Positions 34,876-48,898 are shown, numbered from the stretch's first letter. The stretch is 64,000 nucleotides of DNA from Magnolia sinica (GCF_029962835.1 NC_080577.1:30610501-30674500); one strand, 5' to 3'. Numbers and translations are program-made. Notes: a model not told the origin generated them from the sequence alone.

Positions 34876-35642
34876 TGTTATGGGAAAAATGGACCGACCC
34901 ATAGGGGCAGGTCGGACCAAGACATGGCATGACCCAATGGGCTAATGGCGGGGAAAAAGCCGACTGTCCGACTGGCAATCAAGGTCGGCACAATTAAAGT
35001 CGGAATAACCAAGGTCGGCACGGCTTTAGACGAACTCTCCAAGAGATAACTTGGAGAGGTTATCAGGCCTTATGAAGAAGTTAAAGGCTACAGAAATTGG
35101 AGATTACAAGGACATCATAAGGACTTTTGATCGGTTTAGTCGTTAGGACGATGCCGACCTTCTTATAGCTCAGTCGGCATGTCCTTCTACATTGTAGCTT
35201 TCACCAGCCGACCTTAATCGAAGCTCGGACAACTGGGCCACGGTTTCCGGGTGTAGACCGACCTAATCTGAAGGAAGACCTGTCCAATCTTCCCTCCAAG
35301 GATCGCGGAAACTAACTCGCGATCAATTCAAAAGTCCGGGATCCCCGTTGAGGATCCCGAGAGATCTCCTATGCGTTAGGAGTTCTAATGCATCTACAAT
35401 ACGCACCTACTAAATAAGGAGGTTCTTTCTATGCTACTATATCTCTTCAACTATAAATAGACACACCCTTAATGGTGAAAGATACGGACACATACTCATT
35501 AACGCTAAGCTCCTTCAACAAAGACCCAAATCCTTGACTTTGGCATCGAAGGGTCCCCTACACTAGCTAGGGTCTTCCTTTTTTGCTCTTTGTGCAGGTA
35601 CTCAAGGGTTTAAGAAGGACTAACCAGAAAACTGTAAAAACA
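34876..35642 (+). repeat. 5' LTR of the plus-strand Tat element (767 bp)
   Basis: It begins TGTTATGGG and ends CTGTAAAAACA, directly before gtttggcgccatctgtgg. A TATA-like ctataaatag at about 35450-35459 fits an LTR promoter. Confidence 0.9.
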
Positions 35643-36038
35643 GTTTGGCGCCATCTGTGGGGAAAGACATTAAAAACCATCATCACTACTTAATAAGTTA
35701 AACAATGGCAAAAGGGAAGAAGAAAGCCCAGGCTTCTTTTATTGCGCTCGATCTCGTACCACCAGAGGAACCTGGCAGCCATCGAGACTCCACATCCCAA
35801 CTGTAAGCTGACTCCGCTCCTACGAGGCAGGCATAATGATCATGTAGTGAGGGGGACGACTGAATTCCCTTAAACAATAGGTTGAAGCATTGAACATCAA
35901 TATGAACTCTATGAGACAATTGCTAGATCAGCTATAGCCCCGGCACACACAGGAGACTGGGCAGGAAGCTGAGCAATTGGTTCAGAATCCCCCTCAACCC
36001 TCTAACACGCCTGTTGCCTCCCACAGGAGTCGACAACT

Positions 36039-36629
36039 TTGATCACCAAGGCGGCCCCTTATAATATTTTCGGTACTGCAACTCTGCCTGCTTCCAACCT
36101 TTGTCATGAACTGGATAGAAAGAAGCGCGGCAAGGCTCTCGAAGTGGCCGTTGAAGCTATGGCCAAGAGCGGTGAGCCATGGGAAGCCGAACTGAAGGAC
36201 TTACGTGGCCAGATCGGCGATATACAACAAGCTTACCATGCAAATGCTCTGACCCCAGTGGAGGCAATAATGGGAAACCGACCTCCGTTTACTGTGGACA
36301 TTATGCAAGCGCAATTGCCAGATAGGTTCCGTATGCCACAAATTGCTCCATTCTTCGAAATCACTGACCCATTCGAGCATTTGGAATTGTTTAGGGTATG
36401 GATGGAGCTCCGTAACGCATCCACTGCGGTCATGTGCCATGCATTTCCACTGATCCTCACAGGAGCGGCTCAGAAGTGGTTCAGACAGTTGAAACCGCAA
36501 TCGATTAGTTCCTTCTCCCAACTCGGTAAAGTTTTCATCACTAACTTTATTAGAGGGAAAGAAAGACTCAAATCAACCTCTCACTTTCTTCATATCGTTC
36601 AAAAGGAAGGAGAGCTACTAAAGGATTAA
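36039..36629 (+). mobile_element. gag region of the plus-strand Tat element
   Basis: A 196-residue open stretch has the plant retrotransposon gag fold, with FEITDPFEHLELFRVWM, VMCHAFPLILTGAAQKWF and GKVFITNFI. It would form the element's core particle. It follows the primer-binding junction by about 400 bp. Confidence 0.88.
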
Positions 36630-37310
36630 GAGCTTCAATCTTGAAGCGATGCAAGTATGGGCGCACTCTGAAGAGATTGCTCTAACTGCAATAATGAGGG
36701 GCTTAAGAGACCCCAAGTTCCTCTTCTCGCTCGACAAAAATCCCTGACAACGATGGCTGACCTTCTGAACAAATCGCAGAAGTATTCTAATGGCAAGGAA
36801 GCTTCCAGCTTATGAAAGGCCGTTCAGAGTAAAGGAACATCAGCCGAAGAACGATGACTGAAGGAAGAGCTCAGCTCGGCTAGTGGAAGCAAGAAGAGGA
36901 AGGATGACCAATCGCAAAGCAATTAACGTCTGAACAAGCAGCCCGACAGTAAGTTTAACTCGTATACTCCCCTTAATAAGACACCCAAGCAGGTCTTTAT
37001 GAAAATTCAAGACAAGCGCATCCTTAAATGGCCGAACAAGATGAAGTCCGGTCTTGACAGATGAAATAAGCAAAAATATTACCATTTTCACTGAAACCAC
37101 GACTATTCGATAAGCGATTGTTTCGACCTCAATGAAGAAATCAAAGCGCTCATCCGCAACGAGCATCTCTGGGAGTACGTCAGCAAAAGAGGAGATTGGA
37201 CTGATTCAAAGAATGAACAACCCATCAACAATGAACCGACCAGAGAAATTCGTACTATATTTAGAGGACTTGCTGGAGGAGGAGACTCGAACCGAGCTCG
37301 AAGAGCCCAC

Positions 37311-40044
37311 ATGAGGAGCATCAGTCATTCCAGCTCAGAACGTCAGATCCTCACCACCAGCACTCTCAAAAGAGGAAAAAATAGTATCCTGCGGCCTAAC
37401 CTTTACCAAAGAGGATGCCCAAGGAGTCCACCATCCCCACAACGATGCACTTGTGGTTACGATGACCATAGCCAACCGCAAGGTGTTGCGAATCCTCGTG
37501 GATATCGGCAGCTCGGCCGACATCCTCTTCGCTCACACATTTGAAAAAATGGGGGTTGGATGGTCTTGACTCCGAGCCATTAAGACTCCCTTGATCGGAT
37601 TTTCAGGAGGCAGAGTTATACTGGAAGGAGTAATACAGCTCCCGCTCACTGCTGGGGATGGGCAGAATCAAGTAACTACAATGGTCGACTTTTTAATGGT
37701 GGATTGCCTGTCCATCTACAACCCAATTCTCGGCCGACCTTCTCTCAATGCCTTGCGAGATGTGGTCTTAACTTATCACCTCGCAATGAAGTTTTCGACC
37801 GAGCATGGTGCCGGGTTGGTCAAGGAGACCAACATAAAGCTCGGCAATGCTATACGATGGCACTGAGAGCTCAGCATCAAACGATGACCATCACCTCCCT
37901 AAACCCCCAAGAAGATTTTAGCGAGAGGGGTTACCCCATGGAGGACCTCGTTCCCGTCCCACTCGATAGCTCTGACCCTACTCGAATAGTCTGGATCAGG
38001 TCATCTTTGAAACCCCTGTTACAGGACGAGATAGTGAGCCTCCTTCAACAATACGTCAATGTCTTCGCATGGTCCCACTAATATATGCCCGGCATCGACC
38101 TAAAGGTCATTGTCCATTGACTAAACATCGATCTCGACCACCGACTGATTCGATAGAAGCACAGAACACTCGGTCCTAAGTGATACACAGTAATCAGGGA
38201 AGAAGTTGAAAAACTCCTTAAAGCTAGATTCATTGAAGAGATCTATTATCCAAACTGGATAGCCAACATAGTTTTGGTTAAAAAGTCTAATGGGAAGTGG
38301 CGGGTGTGTGTCGATTACACTGACCTGAACAAAGCTTGCCCCAAGGATAGTTTTTCTCTTCCCAGAATTAATCTGTTGTCGATAACATGACAAGACATGA
38401 GCTGTTAAGTTTCATGGACGCTTATTCCAACTATAAACAGATTGCGATGCACTCGTGTGATAACTCGAAAACAACCTTCATAACTGATAAAGGTCTCTAC
38501 TGTTACAAGGTCATGCTCTTTGGACTGAAAAATGCCGAAGCCACGTATCAGAGGCTCGTCTATAAGATGTTCGCCCATCAGATAGGGCGATCAATGGAAT
38601 TCTACGTGGACGACATGCTCGTTAAGAGAGTTAAAGTTGTTGATCATGTAGCTGAATCCTTTGACAATATCAGATAAAGTTGAATTTGAGCAAATGCACC
38701 TTCAGGGTCAGCTTTGGAAAGTTCCTCGGGTTCTTAGTTAGCCAAAGAGGAATCCAGGCAAACCCCGATAAGATTCAAGCTCTGCTTGATATGAACTCAC
38801 CAAAAATGACTAAGGATGTCCAATGCTTTACAAGTAGAATCGCCGCACTTAATCGCTTCGTGTCTCCAGCTACAGATAAGTGTATTTCCTTTTTCAAGCA
38901 ATTAAAAGGGAAGCAGATGGTGAATTGGTCAGAAGAATGCGAGCTTGCTTTTCAACAGCTCAAACAGTATCTGGGGTCGCCGCCGTCGCTCTCCAAGCCC
39001 GAACACGGAGAACCTCTACTGTTGTACCAGGCAGTCTCCGCTGTAGCAGTTGGTTCGGCTTTGATTAGGGAATATGAAGGAAAACAACTCCCGGTGTATT
39101 ATGTTAGCAAGGCCTTGATCTTAGCCGAAACCAGGTATCCAAATATGGAAAAATTGGCACTGGTATTGATCATTTCATCTTGACGATTACGGTCGTACTT
39201 TCAAGCTCATACCGTCATCGTCCCGATCGATCAACCTCTCCGCCAAGTGTTGTAGAAGCCTGAAGCATCAGGAAGGCTGACTAAATGGGCGATTGAGCTC
39301 AGTGAGTTTGACATCATGTATCGACCTCGAATAACAATTAAAGGTCAAGCAATGACTGACTTCATTGTCGAGCTCACCCCTGCACATGAACCAGGATTCG
39401 ACTCGAACATTCAGTCCGAGCCAAGCTCCGACCCAAGCATTCAATCCAAGCTAGTGTTGGTTCCAAGCATTTCGCCCGAATTGAAATCTGACCTACCAAT
39501 ATGGACATTGTATGTTGATAATCCATCCAATTCTAAAGCCAACGAGACTGGTATAGTCCTGGAGACTCCATATCACACATGTGTTCAATATGCCTTAAGA
39601 TTTGAATTTTAAGCCTCCAACAATATAGCGGAGTATGAAGCATTACTAGCTGGGTTTAGGCTAGCAATGGCCATGGGAACCCAACATCTTGAAGTTTATA
39701 GCGACTCACTGCTTGTCGTCAATCAAATAGCCGATGAATATCAGGCTAAGAAGGAACGCATGAAAGCATATCTACTAAAAACTAGAGAATTGATCGGTGG
39801 GTTCCAAAGATGCAATGTCGTCCTAATCCCTCGAGTAGAAAACTCCAACGCTGACATGTTGGCAAAGTTGGCTACTGCGGCCAACAATGACATTCCAAGG
39901 TCGTTCCTGATTGAGTTTCTCACAAAACCCAGTATCACTGAATTCGACCTTGTTACAGCTCTTCCGATAAGCTCAGAGTTGACTTGGATGGATCCGATTC
40001 TTGACTTCATTAAGGAAGGCAAGCTACCTCAAGATCGCTCGTAA
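37311..40044 (+). mobile_element. Protease, reverse transcriptase and RNase H of the plus-strand Tat element
   Basis: Protease lies at about 37400-37870 ([10 protein letters not shown], then the LGRPSLNALRDV wording seen in Tat). Reverse transcriptase lies at about 38080-38680 (FMDAYSNYKQIAMH, LFGLKNAEATYQRLV, catalytic FYVDDML). RNase H lies at about 38930-39183 and, as the second Tat-type RNase H domain, at 39316-40044 (DFIVELTPA, VYSDSLLVVNQI, VLIPRVENSNADMLAKLA). Broken at several points. Confidence 0.88.
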
Positions 40045-41220
40045 GCACGTAGGCTGAGGACTAGGGTAGCTCGCTATACCATGGTCAGTGACATCTTATA
40101 CAAAAATGGATTCTATCTCTCCTATCTTAGATGCCTCCGACCTGATGAAGCCGAGTACATCCTGAGAGAAATCCACGAAGGTATTTGCGAGAACCACTTT
40201 GGTGGTCAAGCCTTATCTCACAAAGTCATTCGATAGGGGTATTATTGGCCGACCATCCAAGTAGACGCTCGACAGTATACCCAGAAATGCGACATATGCC
40301 AACGCTTCGCGACTATACCTCGACAGCCACCCAAAGAACTAACCCCTATGACCGGACCATGGCCGTTTGCCAAATGGGAAATCGACATTATCGGCACCCT
40401 CTCGACTAGCAAAGGACAGACCAAGTTTATGGTAGTCGCGATCGATTATTTACAAAGTGGGCTAAGGCCGGGCCCTTGGCAAAGATCACCAAACAAAATA
40501 TCACAGATTTCATCTTGAAGAACATCATCTGTAGATATGAGATCCTGATCGTTTTTTATAATGGGAAATAATTTGACAAAAAACAGTTCTGAGGTATGTG
40601 CGAGAACCTCGGGATCTAGAATGTTTACTCGTCACCACGCCATCCGCAGGCTATCAGACAGGTCGAGGTAGTCAACAAGATCATTAAAAATCATCTTCGG
40701 ACCAAGCTCGAGAAAGCCAAAGGATCATGGGTCGAAGAACTCCCTAACATTCTCTGGGCAGACCAAACAACCGCTTGGACGGCCATAGGGGAGACTCCTT
40801 TTTCCTTAGCTTTCAGTGTTGAAGCCGTCACTTCAGTCGAAATCGGACTCCCAACTGCTTGGACCAGATCTTACGACAAACAATAGAATGCTGAGCTAAT
40901 GGCACTGGATCTTGATCTTCTCGAGGAAAGAAGAGAACAAGCACGGATCAGACTGCGATCCAGCAACAACAAGTTGCCTGTTTCTACAATTCCAGGTTAA
41001 AGGTTAGAAGGTTCCGAGCTGGGGACTTGGTCTTCCGTAGAACATTCTAAAACACCAAGGAACTTGGTTCGGGAACCTTGGGCCAAACTGGGAAGGACCT
41101 TACGTGTTAACAAGCATGAGCCGACCCGGGTCATATCGACTCGAAGACCTGTAAGGTTGGCTCTTACCTCACCCATGGAACACTGAATATCTCAAAATTT
41201 ACTATTCCTAAGGGGCTGAC
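40045..41220 (+). mobile_element. Integrase region of the plus-strand Tat element
   Basis: The zinc-binding part is suggested by CDICQRF near 40285-40305. The core follows with DIIG and a target-site region around 40620-40680. A C-terminal PYV-type stretch lies at about 41000-41160. Heavily worn. Confidence 0.75.
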
Positions 41221-41634
41221 TTACCTTAAGTGCGAAATCTACCATGTACAGCTCTCATCCAAGTTATTGCAATAAAATCCTGGAGTTTGTTTTCTGTTTC
41301 CTTGCCTACAAATGATTGTCTACCAAGTATCTATAGGGGGTTTCCCATGATATTTGGGAAGAACATCCCCTATTAACAAGCGAACCCCTCAAGAAGAGGT
41401 CGGGTCCTACACTACCGACATTCACATGCTCAGCCTATAGAAAACTACTAAGGACTTTCCTTGATACAAGGAAGAAAAAGCCTTAACGGACTAATCGACT
41501 CTTGAAAGAAGGGTCGAACCTTTGACGATTATCACGACTAAGGTATCAACGGACCGACCTTCCTTTTATGTCCGACCCTCCTACAAAGAAAAATTCGCAT
41601 ACAAACACTATGCTAAAAGAAAATTTGGATTATA

Positions 41635-43840
41635 TTAATGAAGCTCCGAGGAGCACATTGCATCGAAACCAAGATACAAAAAAGGAGGGTTGAAAAAAAA
41701 AGCTTGTGCTTTAGCCTCAGGGGGTTGCTCGGCAAGCCCATCCTCAGGAGGGGCCTCGGAGTTAGAGCTGGCTTCCTCGATGGCCAAGAGGTGCAGCTCG
41801 GGGTAAACTCTCTTGACCTCTTCAAGGCACTTCTCGTACGCAGCACTGTACAGAGAGTCTCTGTCCTCCAAGTACTCCTCAGAAGACTTAAACTCCTCGA
41901 CAGCGGCTACCTGAGCCGAGGAGTTAGTTGCCTGAGCCTCTGCTTGGGCCTCCTTAAGTTTCACCTCCATGGTGCGCTGCAGCCTCGCATGCTCGGCCTT
42001 CCATCGAGCCACCCTTTTGGAAGCCTCAGCGAGAAGTTTCTTCGTCACCTCTAGCTCGGCCCTCGATGCCCTCGCCTGGGCCTCCATAACAGAGCGTAGT
42101 TGTTAAACCATGGCTTGGGATTGCTCGGCCTCGATACGGAGTGGCTCAGCTTCGATTCATTTCCGCAACAACCCTTCCATTGCCTCCTTCGCTTCCTCCC
42201 ACAAAAGTAGAAATTCATGGTGTATGCTTAACAAATAGGGGGCAAGCTATGAAGGAAGAGATAAGAGTGTCAAAACAAGTCGAAAAGAGAAACAACAACA
42301 TTCTAAAGACTAACTTACGCCGAGGAAGGTCTTCGTTAACAACCCGAGGATTGCATCTGGTAGTGAGTTTAGGACGACCCTTCGTACTGTCCCATTGAAT
42401 TCGATATCAGACATATGCTGATCCACCCAAGGTAGAAGGCCCTCTAAAGCCCTTCGTACTCTCCTAGGAGGGCTAGGGCGTTGACCTTCTCCCGCTTGAG
42501 GCACGAAAGGCTCGGCAGAAGGCCCAACAGTCTCCTGGGCCTCAATGGGACAAGCCTCCTCAGGCGAGGTCATCCTAGTCCGACGAGCCTCCTCGAGTGA
42601 GGTCGTCCCAACCACCACTTTAGCAGTGGTGGAGATAGGTTCTGCGGCTGCTGCCTCATCCTCGACCTCCATGATTGTGGGGGTTGAAGGACCGACCTTC
42701 CCTTAGCTTTTGGAGGCTGTCTTCTTCTTCTTCTTCGGTGCTAATTTCCCAGAAAGGAGTGCCTTACGCTTTAAGGTAGACTTTGGGGTAGGCCGAACTT
42801 CAGGCATATCTACATCAGCAAGAACAAGGAGGTCAACGACAAATTTACGAATCTTCTAAGTCCCAAGGTCGTCCAAAATCTATACTTGTTAGCCCGGAGT
42901 CAAGGCTCAACTTAAGTAGAAGCTCGTGCTGGAGGAGTCTTCTCCATGATCTCTCCTCGACTTCTACTGACCTTGCTCCTGTAATCCGAGCAATAGCTTC
43001 AACCCCAAGTGCAGGAGGATACTTGGGAATGACTGCAAAAAGAAGCAACACACAAATGAGTTAGACTACTGAAGTCGACCAAGTTAAAGACAAAGGAAAA
43101 GAAGTAAGTCCGGACGATATCGACCTGGATCAGAGAAAGCAGTGGGGACCTAAGTACAATGCAGGGTCATCCTTGGCATTTCCCAACTCCTTGAAGCTCA
43201 GAACCATCTGTTCTTCCAATTTTTGTTGGAGGTCAGGACGTCCATGACTAAGGCTTTCCCAGTCCCCCTCCAAGCAGAAAAGTAGTACCAGTCGTCGTGC
43301 AGAGGGCTACTCTTCACTTGGTATAAATGGAGGAAATTCACAGTTAGGTCAAGCTGGTCAAGCTCGGACCAAAGGACATAACAGCCAACCAACGCCCTCC
43401 ATGCGTTGGGAATCAGCTGCCACAGAGCCAACTCTAGATGCGCAAGCACTTGCCTTACTATTTTTTTGCAGAGGGAGCCTTAGGCCGCATTGAAGGGCAA
43501 TCTGGAAGATGGCTACTACTCCCTCAGGAGGGTTGTTGGGAAGCTCACCCGGTGAGGGAGCTTGAAGTACCACATAATCAGGTATGTAGTATCCCATCTT
43601 GATCCTCACTAGGTCGGCCTCCCTGAGGATGGATTCCATGGGGCCCTTGTCCACATCCTCGCCCTCCTCGTCAGAGGATCCGACCAACCCTTCCTCTTCG
43701 AGCAGGTCTTTCGCTGTCCCAGCCGGACGTTCTGCCGGGGACCTCTCCAGCACCCGTGATGCTTGCGACGCCTGAAATCCGACATCACTCATCATCATCA
43801 AAGGAGATGGAAGATTCGACATGGGGCGAAGATCACTCAC
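41635..43840 (-). mobile_element. Antisense gene region of the Tat element (Transposase_28-like)
   Basis: On the strand opposite to gag-pol lie three open stretches: 43358-43840, 42310-42672 and 41635-42087. The first has YYIPDYVVLQAPSPGELPNN and PPEGVVAIFQIALQCGLRLPL, the signature of the plant 'putative gypsy type transposon' family I recall as Pfam Transposase_28. The last is a charged coiled coil (VTKKLLAEASKRVARWKAEH). Extra antisense frames between integrase and 3' LTR are known in Tat/Ogre elements; their role is unclear. Treat as a fossil: parts only, broken. Confidence 0.7.
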
Positions 43841-44108
43841 CCCACTATCAATGCCGGAGGCCCCCTCCTAAGAACTTGGTGTTTCCGGCATGGTAGATAG
43901 TCCAAAAATGCCAAAAACTGGTAAAAGAGAAAGAAGGAGAAAATGGAGGGGGTGAGATGAGAAGCAGAGCTCACCGATGGAGAAATGCTGCTGGTAGTCT
44001 GGATCGAAACGAGTCATCGAAAATCACCTCTGCGAGGTCACAGTGCGCCAGAAGCAGGAAAGAAGCAAAGGAAAAGAGGAGCAAATGAGTCGGCTCGGGC
44101 ATTAGGGT

Positions 44109-44122
44109 TTCCCTTATATAGG
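44109..44122 (-). promoter_or_regulatory. TATA-like box upstream of the antisense region
   Basis: On the minus strand CCCTATATAAGGG stands about 270 bp before the first ATG (43840) of the antisense frame. It could be its own promoter; no other evidence. Confidence 0.5.
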
Positions 44123-44473
44123 GAAGCCACATGTATGGGCGTTTAATGCCCTCATTAATGCGCGGCCTTACGACGCTTCTTCGATTACCCTGTTTCGACA
44201 CGTGGTGCATCCCCACTCGTCGGCCGACTCCATGATCGAGGAAAGGCCACGCGTCCTCCTCTCATTGGTTTAACACTGAAAAGGCGATTTGACATGTCAG
44301 ACGACCTCGAAGCATGACATGCCACCTCGATAAGCATCGAATCATGATTACTGATACGCCTCGACTCTCGTGCGGGCCGCCTTATTTAACATTTATGGCA
44401 GGACGATCCAACCTGAATACATCCGACCTACTTTCTAAGTCTGTTTTACCAACTTGAAAGTAAGGAGGCTTAT

Positions 44474-45166
44474 TGTTATGGGAAAAATGGACTGACCCAT
44501 AGGGGCAGGTCGGACAGAGACCTGACACGACCCAACGGGCTAATGGCAGGGAAAAAGCCAACCGTCCGACTTTCAGTCAAAGTTGGCACAGTTAAGGTCG
44601 GCATAACTAAGGTCGGAATGACCAAGGTTGGCACGACCTTGGACGGACTCTCCAAGAGATAACTTGGAGAGGTTATTAGGCCTCATGAAGAAGTTAAAGG
44701 TTACAAAAATTGGAGATCACAAGGACATCACAAGGACTTTTGATTGGTTTAGTCGTCAGGATGATGCCGACCTTCTTATAGTTCGGCCGGCATATCCTTT
44801 TGCATTGTGGCTTTCACTAGCTAACCTTAACCGAAGCTCGGACAACCGCGCCACGGTTTTCGGTGTAGACCGACCTAATCTAAAGGAAGACTTGTGCAAT
44901 CTTCTCTCCAAGGATCACAAAAACTAACTCGCGATCAGTTCAGGAGTCCGGGATCCCCGCTGAGGATCCCAGGAGATATCCTATGCATTAGGAGTTCTAA
45001 TGTATCTACAATACACACCTGCTAAATAAGAAAGTTCTTTCTATGCTACTACATCTCTCTAACTATAAATAGACACACCCCTAATGGTGAAATGTACGGA
45101 CACATACTCCTTTACACTAAGTTACTTCAACAAAGACCCAGATCCCTGACTTTGGCATCAGAGAGT
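44474..45166 (+). repeat. 3' LTR of the Tat element, first part
   Basis: Aligned with 34876-35550. It breaks off at the CACTA insertion, where the flanking agt (45164-45166) pairs with ggt (55129-55131). Confidence 0.9.
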
Positions 45167-45177
45167 CACTACAAGAA

Positions 45178-45600
45178 AATTAGGCTTTACCGGCAGCCAA
45201 AAACGCCCCTAAAAGTCCAAAAAATCGCCGGTAAAGGAATTACTAGCAGTCGTACTCGAGCCGCTCAAGGGGGGCGTTGCTGTATCTTTTATCGACTGTT
45301 GCACATCTTCACCGGCGTTTTTAATGACCGCCGCTAAAATAGAGACTTTTACCGACGCTTATTATCCTTTATCGGCGCTTTTGGTGATGGAAAAAGTGAC
45401 GCAAAATGTTGCCACAACGCCGGGAAAAAATATGCAGAAACGCCGATAAAGGCCTGACGAAAAGTCTTTTAGACATATCAAAGGGTCGGTAAAAGTATTT
45501 TTGATCGCCGCAATAAGGTTACCAAAACACCGGGAAAGATATGCAAAAATGTCAAAAAAGGCATGCCGAAGTATCATTTAGACATCAAAGCGCTGGTATA
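45178..45600. repeat. Left subterminal repeats of the CACTA element
   Basis: Degenerate cgccggtaaag / accggcg / tcggcgctttt motifs occur about every 20-40 bp on both strands, as expected for TNPA-type binding sites. Confidence 0.8.
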
Positions 45601-46356
45601 TGTCGGTGCAAATCTACGAATGCATCAGTAAAAGGCTCCTAACAAGCCAGGCATAATTCAAATGTCATGAAACGCCAACATATGCCATGGAAAACCTTTA
45701 AATATGCACAACTAAAAACTGTTGACTACTTGTAAAAGTGTTGACCGTGAGTTATTTTTTTTTCTTAATCCATTTGATTGTTTATATTTAATTAGAACCT
45801 ATATTGTTTGTAAATGTTTAGAACCTAAAAAATGTTGCACAACACAATTAAAAATGAATACTAAATAAATTGTATTACTTTGCAATGAAAAACATATAAT
45901 ATTTACAATAATGTGTTGAAAATGTTCTGAATATATATAAAAGAAATCCCTCCATCCAGCCATATATAATCTGTCTGGGCCTGCAACCTGCGAGACAAAA
46001 TAATAAAAATAAATTAATTACATTTCAACCATTTGATGTGATTTGGATAACATATCCTATGACAATCAACGCCCCAGCAAGAACGCATTCTTTCCCATAC
46101 AAGTCAATAAAAGGAGGGGCCCATTCACCATAAGCAACAGGGTCAAATTCCAATCCAAAACTTACATGGGGCATATCCGGTGACTTTCAATGGCCAATCC
46201 AATCTACGGTAGGGATTGATTCATGGGAAGATGAAGTTGTAACAACCTAAAACAAACAAATAAATGGAAAAAAAAAAAAAAAAAAAGAAAAAAAAAAGAA
46301 AAGCAGCAACAATCTATCAAAAAAAGAAATTATAATAACGATGTCTCTTACCATTG

Positions 46357-46416
46357 CTGCCTTGATAAATCAACGCATCTAAGCTGCTGCCTTGATAAAT
46401 CAACTCATCTAAGCTA
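46357..46416. repeat. 30-bp tandem duplication in the CACTA
   Basis: gctgccttgataaatcaac followed by gcatctaa/tcatctaa is present twice with one or two differences. A purine-rich A tract (46269-46302) precedes it. Confidence 0.8.
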
Positions 46417-46877
46417 CTGCCTATTTTTACACCACTCATGCACTCTGTCCTTCATATACCACCATCAAAACAAGGCCGTTATAATAAAAGGAAAAAAAAA
46501 AAAATCGACACGTCCAGCCAAGTGTTGGAAAACGTGGCAATGAAAGCCTTAATCCTTATTAGAAAAAATCACATTAGATAATCCTCATTGCCTGCAAACC
46601 TGGTTTTCCTTTTTGAAATGGTTTGGAGGAGATCCATCCTGGCCAAGTAGCAATCTGGGATTGGATCTCACCCCATTCTCATGACCGAGTTGATCCATTG
46701 CCTGAATCATACTTTCATGGATGATTTCCGTGACTATTTATTGAAGCCTGTTTTGTATCTATAAATACGGAGTTAAATCATGCAATTAGCTTACATAAAA
46801 CTTATTTCCATGCCAATGAGCAGATGGTATGATTTTTGTCTTATGACATCCAAGAGTAAAAAGTCTGAGGAACTTAC

Positions 46878-46954
46878 TGGTTTATCCTCTATGTGATCAC
46901 CATTGTGTTCAACCACCTTTTTAGCAAGCACCTGACCTCTTGGAAGTGAAGCAC
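46878..46954 (-). other. Exon-like segment in the CACTA, source unknown
   Basis: Minus strand: acceptor TTTTAACAG, a 77-nt open segment readable as GASLPRGQVLAKKVVEHNGD-like sequence, and donor GTAAGT. It could be a CACTA accessory exon or a second captured gene. Confidence 0.45.
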
Positions 46955-48171
46955 CTGTTAAAACATTCCTGTCATCATGAGTTGGCGGAATCGTATCATT
47001 AAAGAGTTAATAACCAAAACACTGGCAGAACCATGAATCACGAACAGCTCCATGGTTTATAAGATCAGCAAAAAACAGGTAATTACTACAATTTTAATCT
47101 TTTTGTTGTTGCATGAGTGGGCCAGCAGAGGTGGATGGAACCTGCACAAAAATCGATCCCTTAAGAGGAGGCCCTTTCATTGGCCCCATCCATTAGGTGG
47201 GTCACTGCATGCATAACCATCCTTTTTTTTTTTGAAACACGTAGCCTACTTGATGAACATACCCATTTTTCTTTTTTATTGGGCGAAGGTACTGATGTAG
47301 GGTCAGCATGATGAACGGCACAGATAACACAAATAGGCCATGTGTAAAGATGAGACGGAACTTGTATCAGAATTTGGGCCATAAAACTTATGTGACTTGA
47401 ACGCATCGCATGTAATATAGTGGTAGCCAAAACCATGTATGCCTTTCTCACTACAAGACTTCACCTGTATGATCACAATAAAAATTAAAATTAAAATTAA
47501 AACAGAAACGCGCAAAATGTAGTCCTCATTACGAATAGAGATACAAAAATACTGGAGATTTGGAGACTGGCAAGACGGTCTTTTCTTTAATAGTGAAATA
47601 GGCCTCGCAACATGAGGTTATATGACCAAAAGACTATTATCTGCCGAAACAGCGACATGGACAAAACACAGCGGTTCCAGCAATCCTATTCTCCATTTAT
47701 TGTGTCAATACAAGGGTCGACGGGGCATCCATATAAATGCAGCTTGCACTCAATCTCAGCCGCATACTTGGAAAATGAGTGTCCATCTCAAGCCTCAAAG
47801 AGAGTACAAGGGAAAAAGAAAAAAGTAAAAGTAAAAAAACCTAATGTAAAAAGGACTTCGGTGGGACAGTTCTTGAAAAATTAAAGATTTATACTTTAAA
47901 TAAGAGACGAGCATGAATAGCTTGAGAATTTCGACACAACATTTTTTCCACAATTTTCTATGGGACAGACAAGAAGTGGCATATTACAAGTAGATCGAAG
48001 CAATCTTGGACTAACGATCGGGAAAAAACATGGAGAGAGCATGATCTACCTCCACCTGGTATCTTCACACAACCATCTTCCACCATCAGCTTTTCTGCCA
48101 AAACTACCACCAACTCAAGTGACCTGCATAGGCAGCAATTCAAAGACAATCAAGCAAATGAATGTTCTTAC

Positions 48172-48244
48172 TGCATTATTGATATTCAACACATCTACTG
48201 ATATTTCTTGACCTGTCTTCATAAGATTCAAAGATGCTTGTGTC
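48172..48244 (-). other. Exon-like segment in the CACTA, source unknown
   Basis: Minus strand: acceptor AATTCAG, 73 nt readable as TQASLNLMKTGQEISVDVLN, donor GTAAGA. Another possible exon lies at about 48063-48119 after TATGCAG (SLELVVVLAEKLMVEDG). Confidence 0.4.
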
Positions 48245-48897
48245 CTGAATTGAGTATCGCACAACATCTCAGGAAATGCACATAAAATCAACAGAAGTAT
48301 TAACAATAAAAGATATCTAGCTGAGAAAAAATTATAATGGCCACTCACCTACTCCTGCAACATCTATTAGATCTAAGGGTGGCAATGGGCTGGGTTCAGG
48401 TTGGATGTAGGGGTACCCATACCTAATGCCCACCAATGGGTATTGCACCCGTATGTTGGGCCTGAAATGGGCACCCATACCGATTCATAGCCATTAGGGT
48501 GTTGGGTACCCATTTATCATTTGAAAAAAAAAATCACCATTTGCTTTAGGACTTTTTTTTTTTAAGGTGATGTTTTTTGTCCATCATTATTAGTTAGTGT
48601 ATACATGACATGCACTTACTCAAATAAAACAGTGAATTGTACATGTGGCCCACATTATGGTTGGATCTGCTGAACTTTAGAGTGCCCATTATGGTTGGAT
48701 CTTCAACATGAAAACCATTTTGTGTTGAAAAAGAGACTAAATCTACATGCATGTAGACTAAATTCTAATGTACTAACTTCAACTTCACCTAGACAAGCAA
48801 AGATGGATGAGAAAGAAATTTTTAAATCAAATGGTCCTAAAAAATGGATTAAAACAATCACTTCATGACTATGTAAAATCAATGCCATTAGCAAATA

Positions 48898-48898
<1 letters not shown>

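Noticed and set aside
46560-46800. Minus-strand stretch MIQAMDQLGHENGVRSNP considered as a CACTA transposase exon
   Set aside because: Too short, with stops close by, and not convincingly like a TNP2 or TNPA protein.
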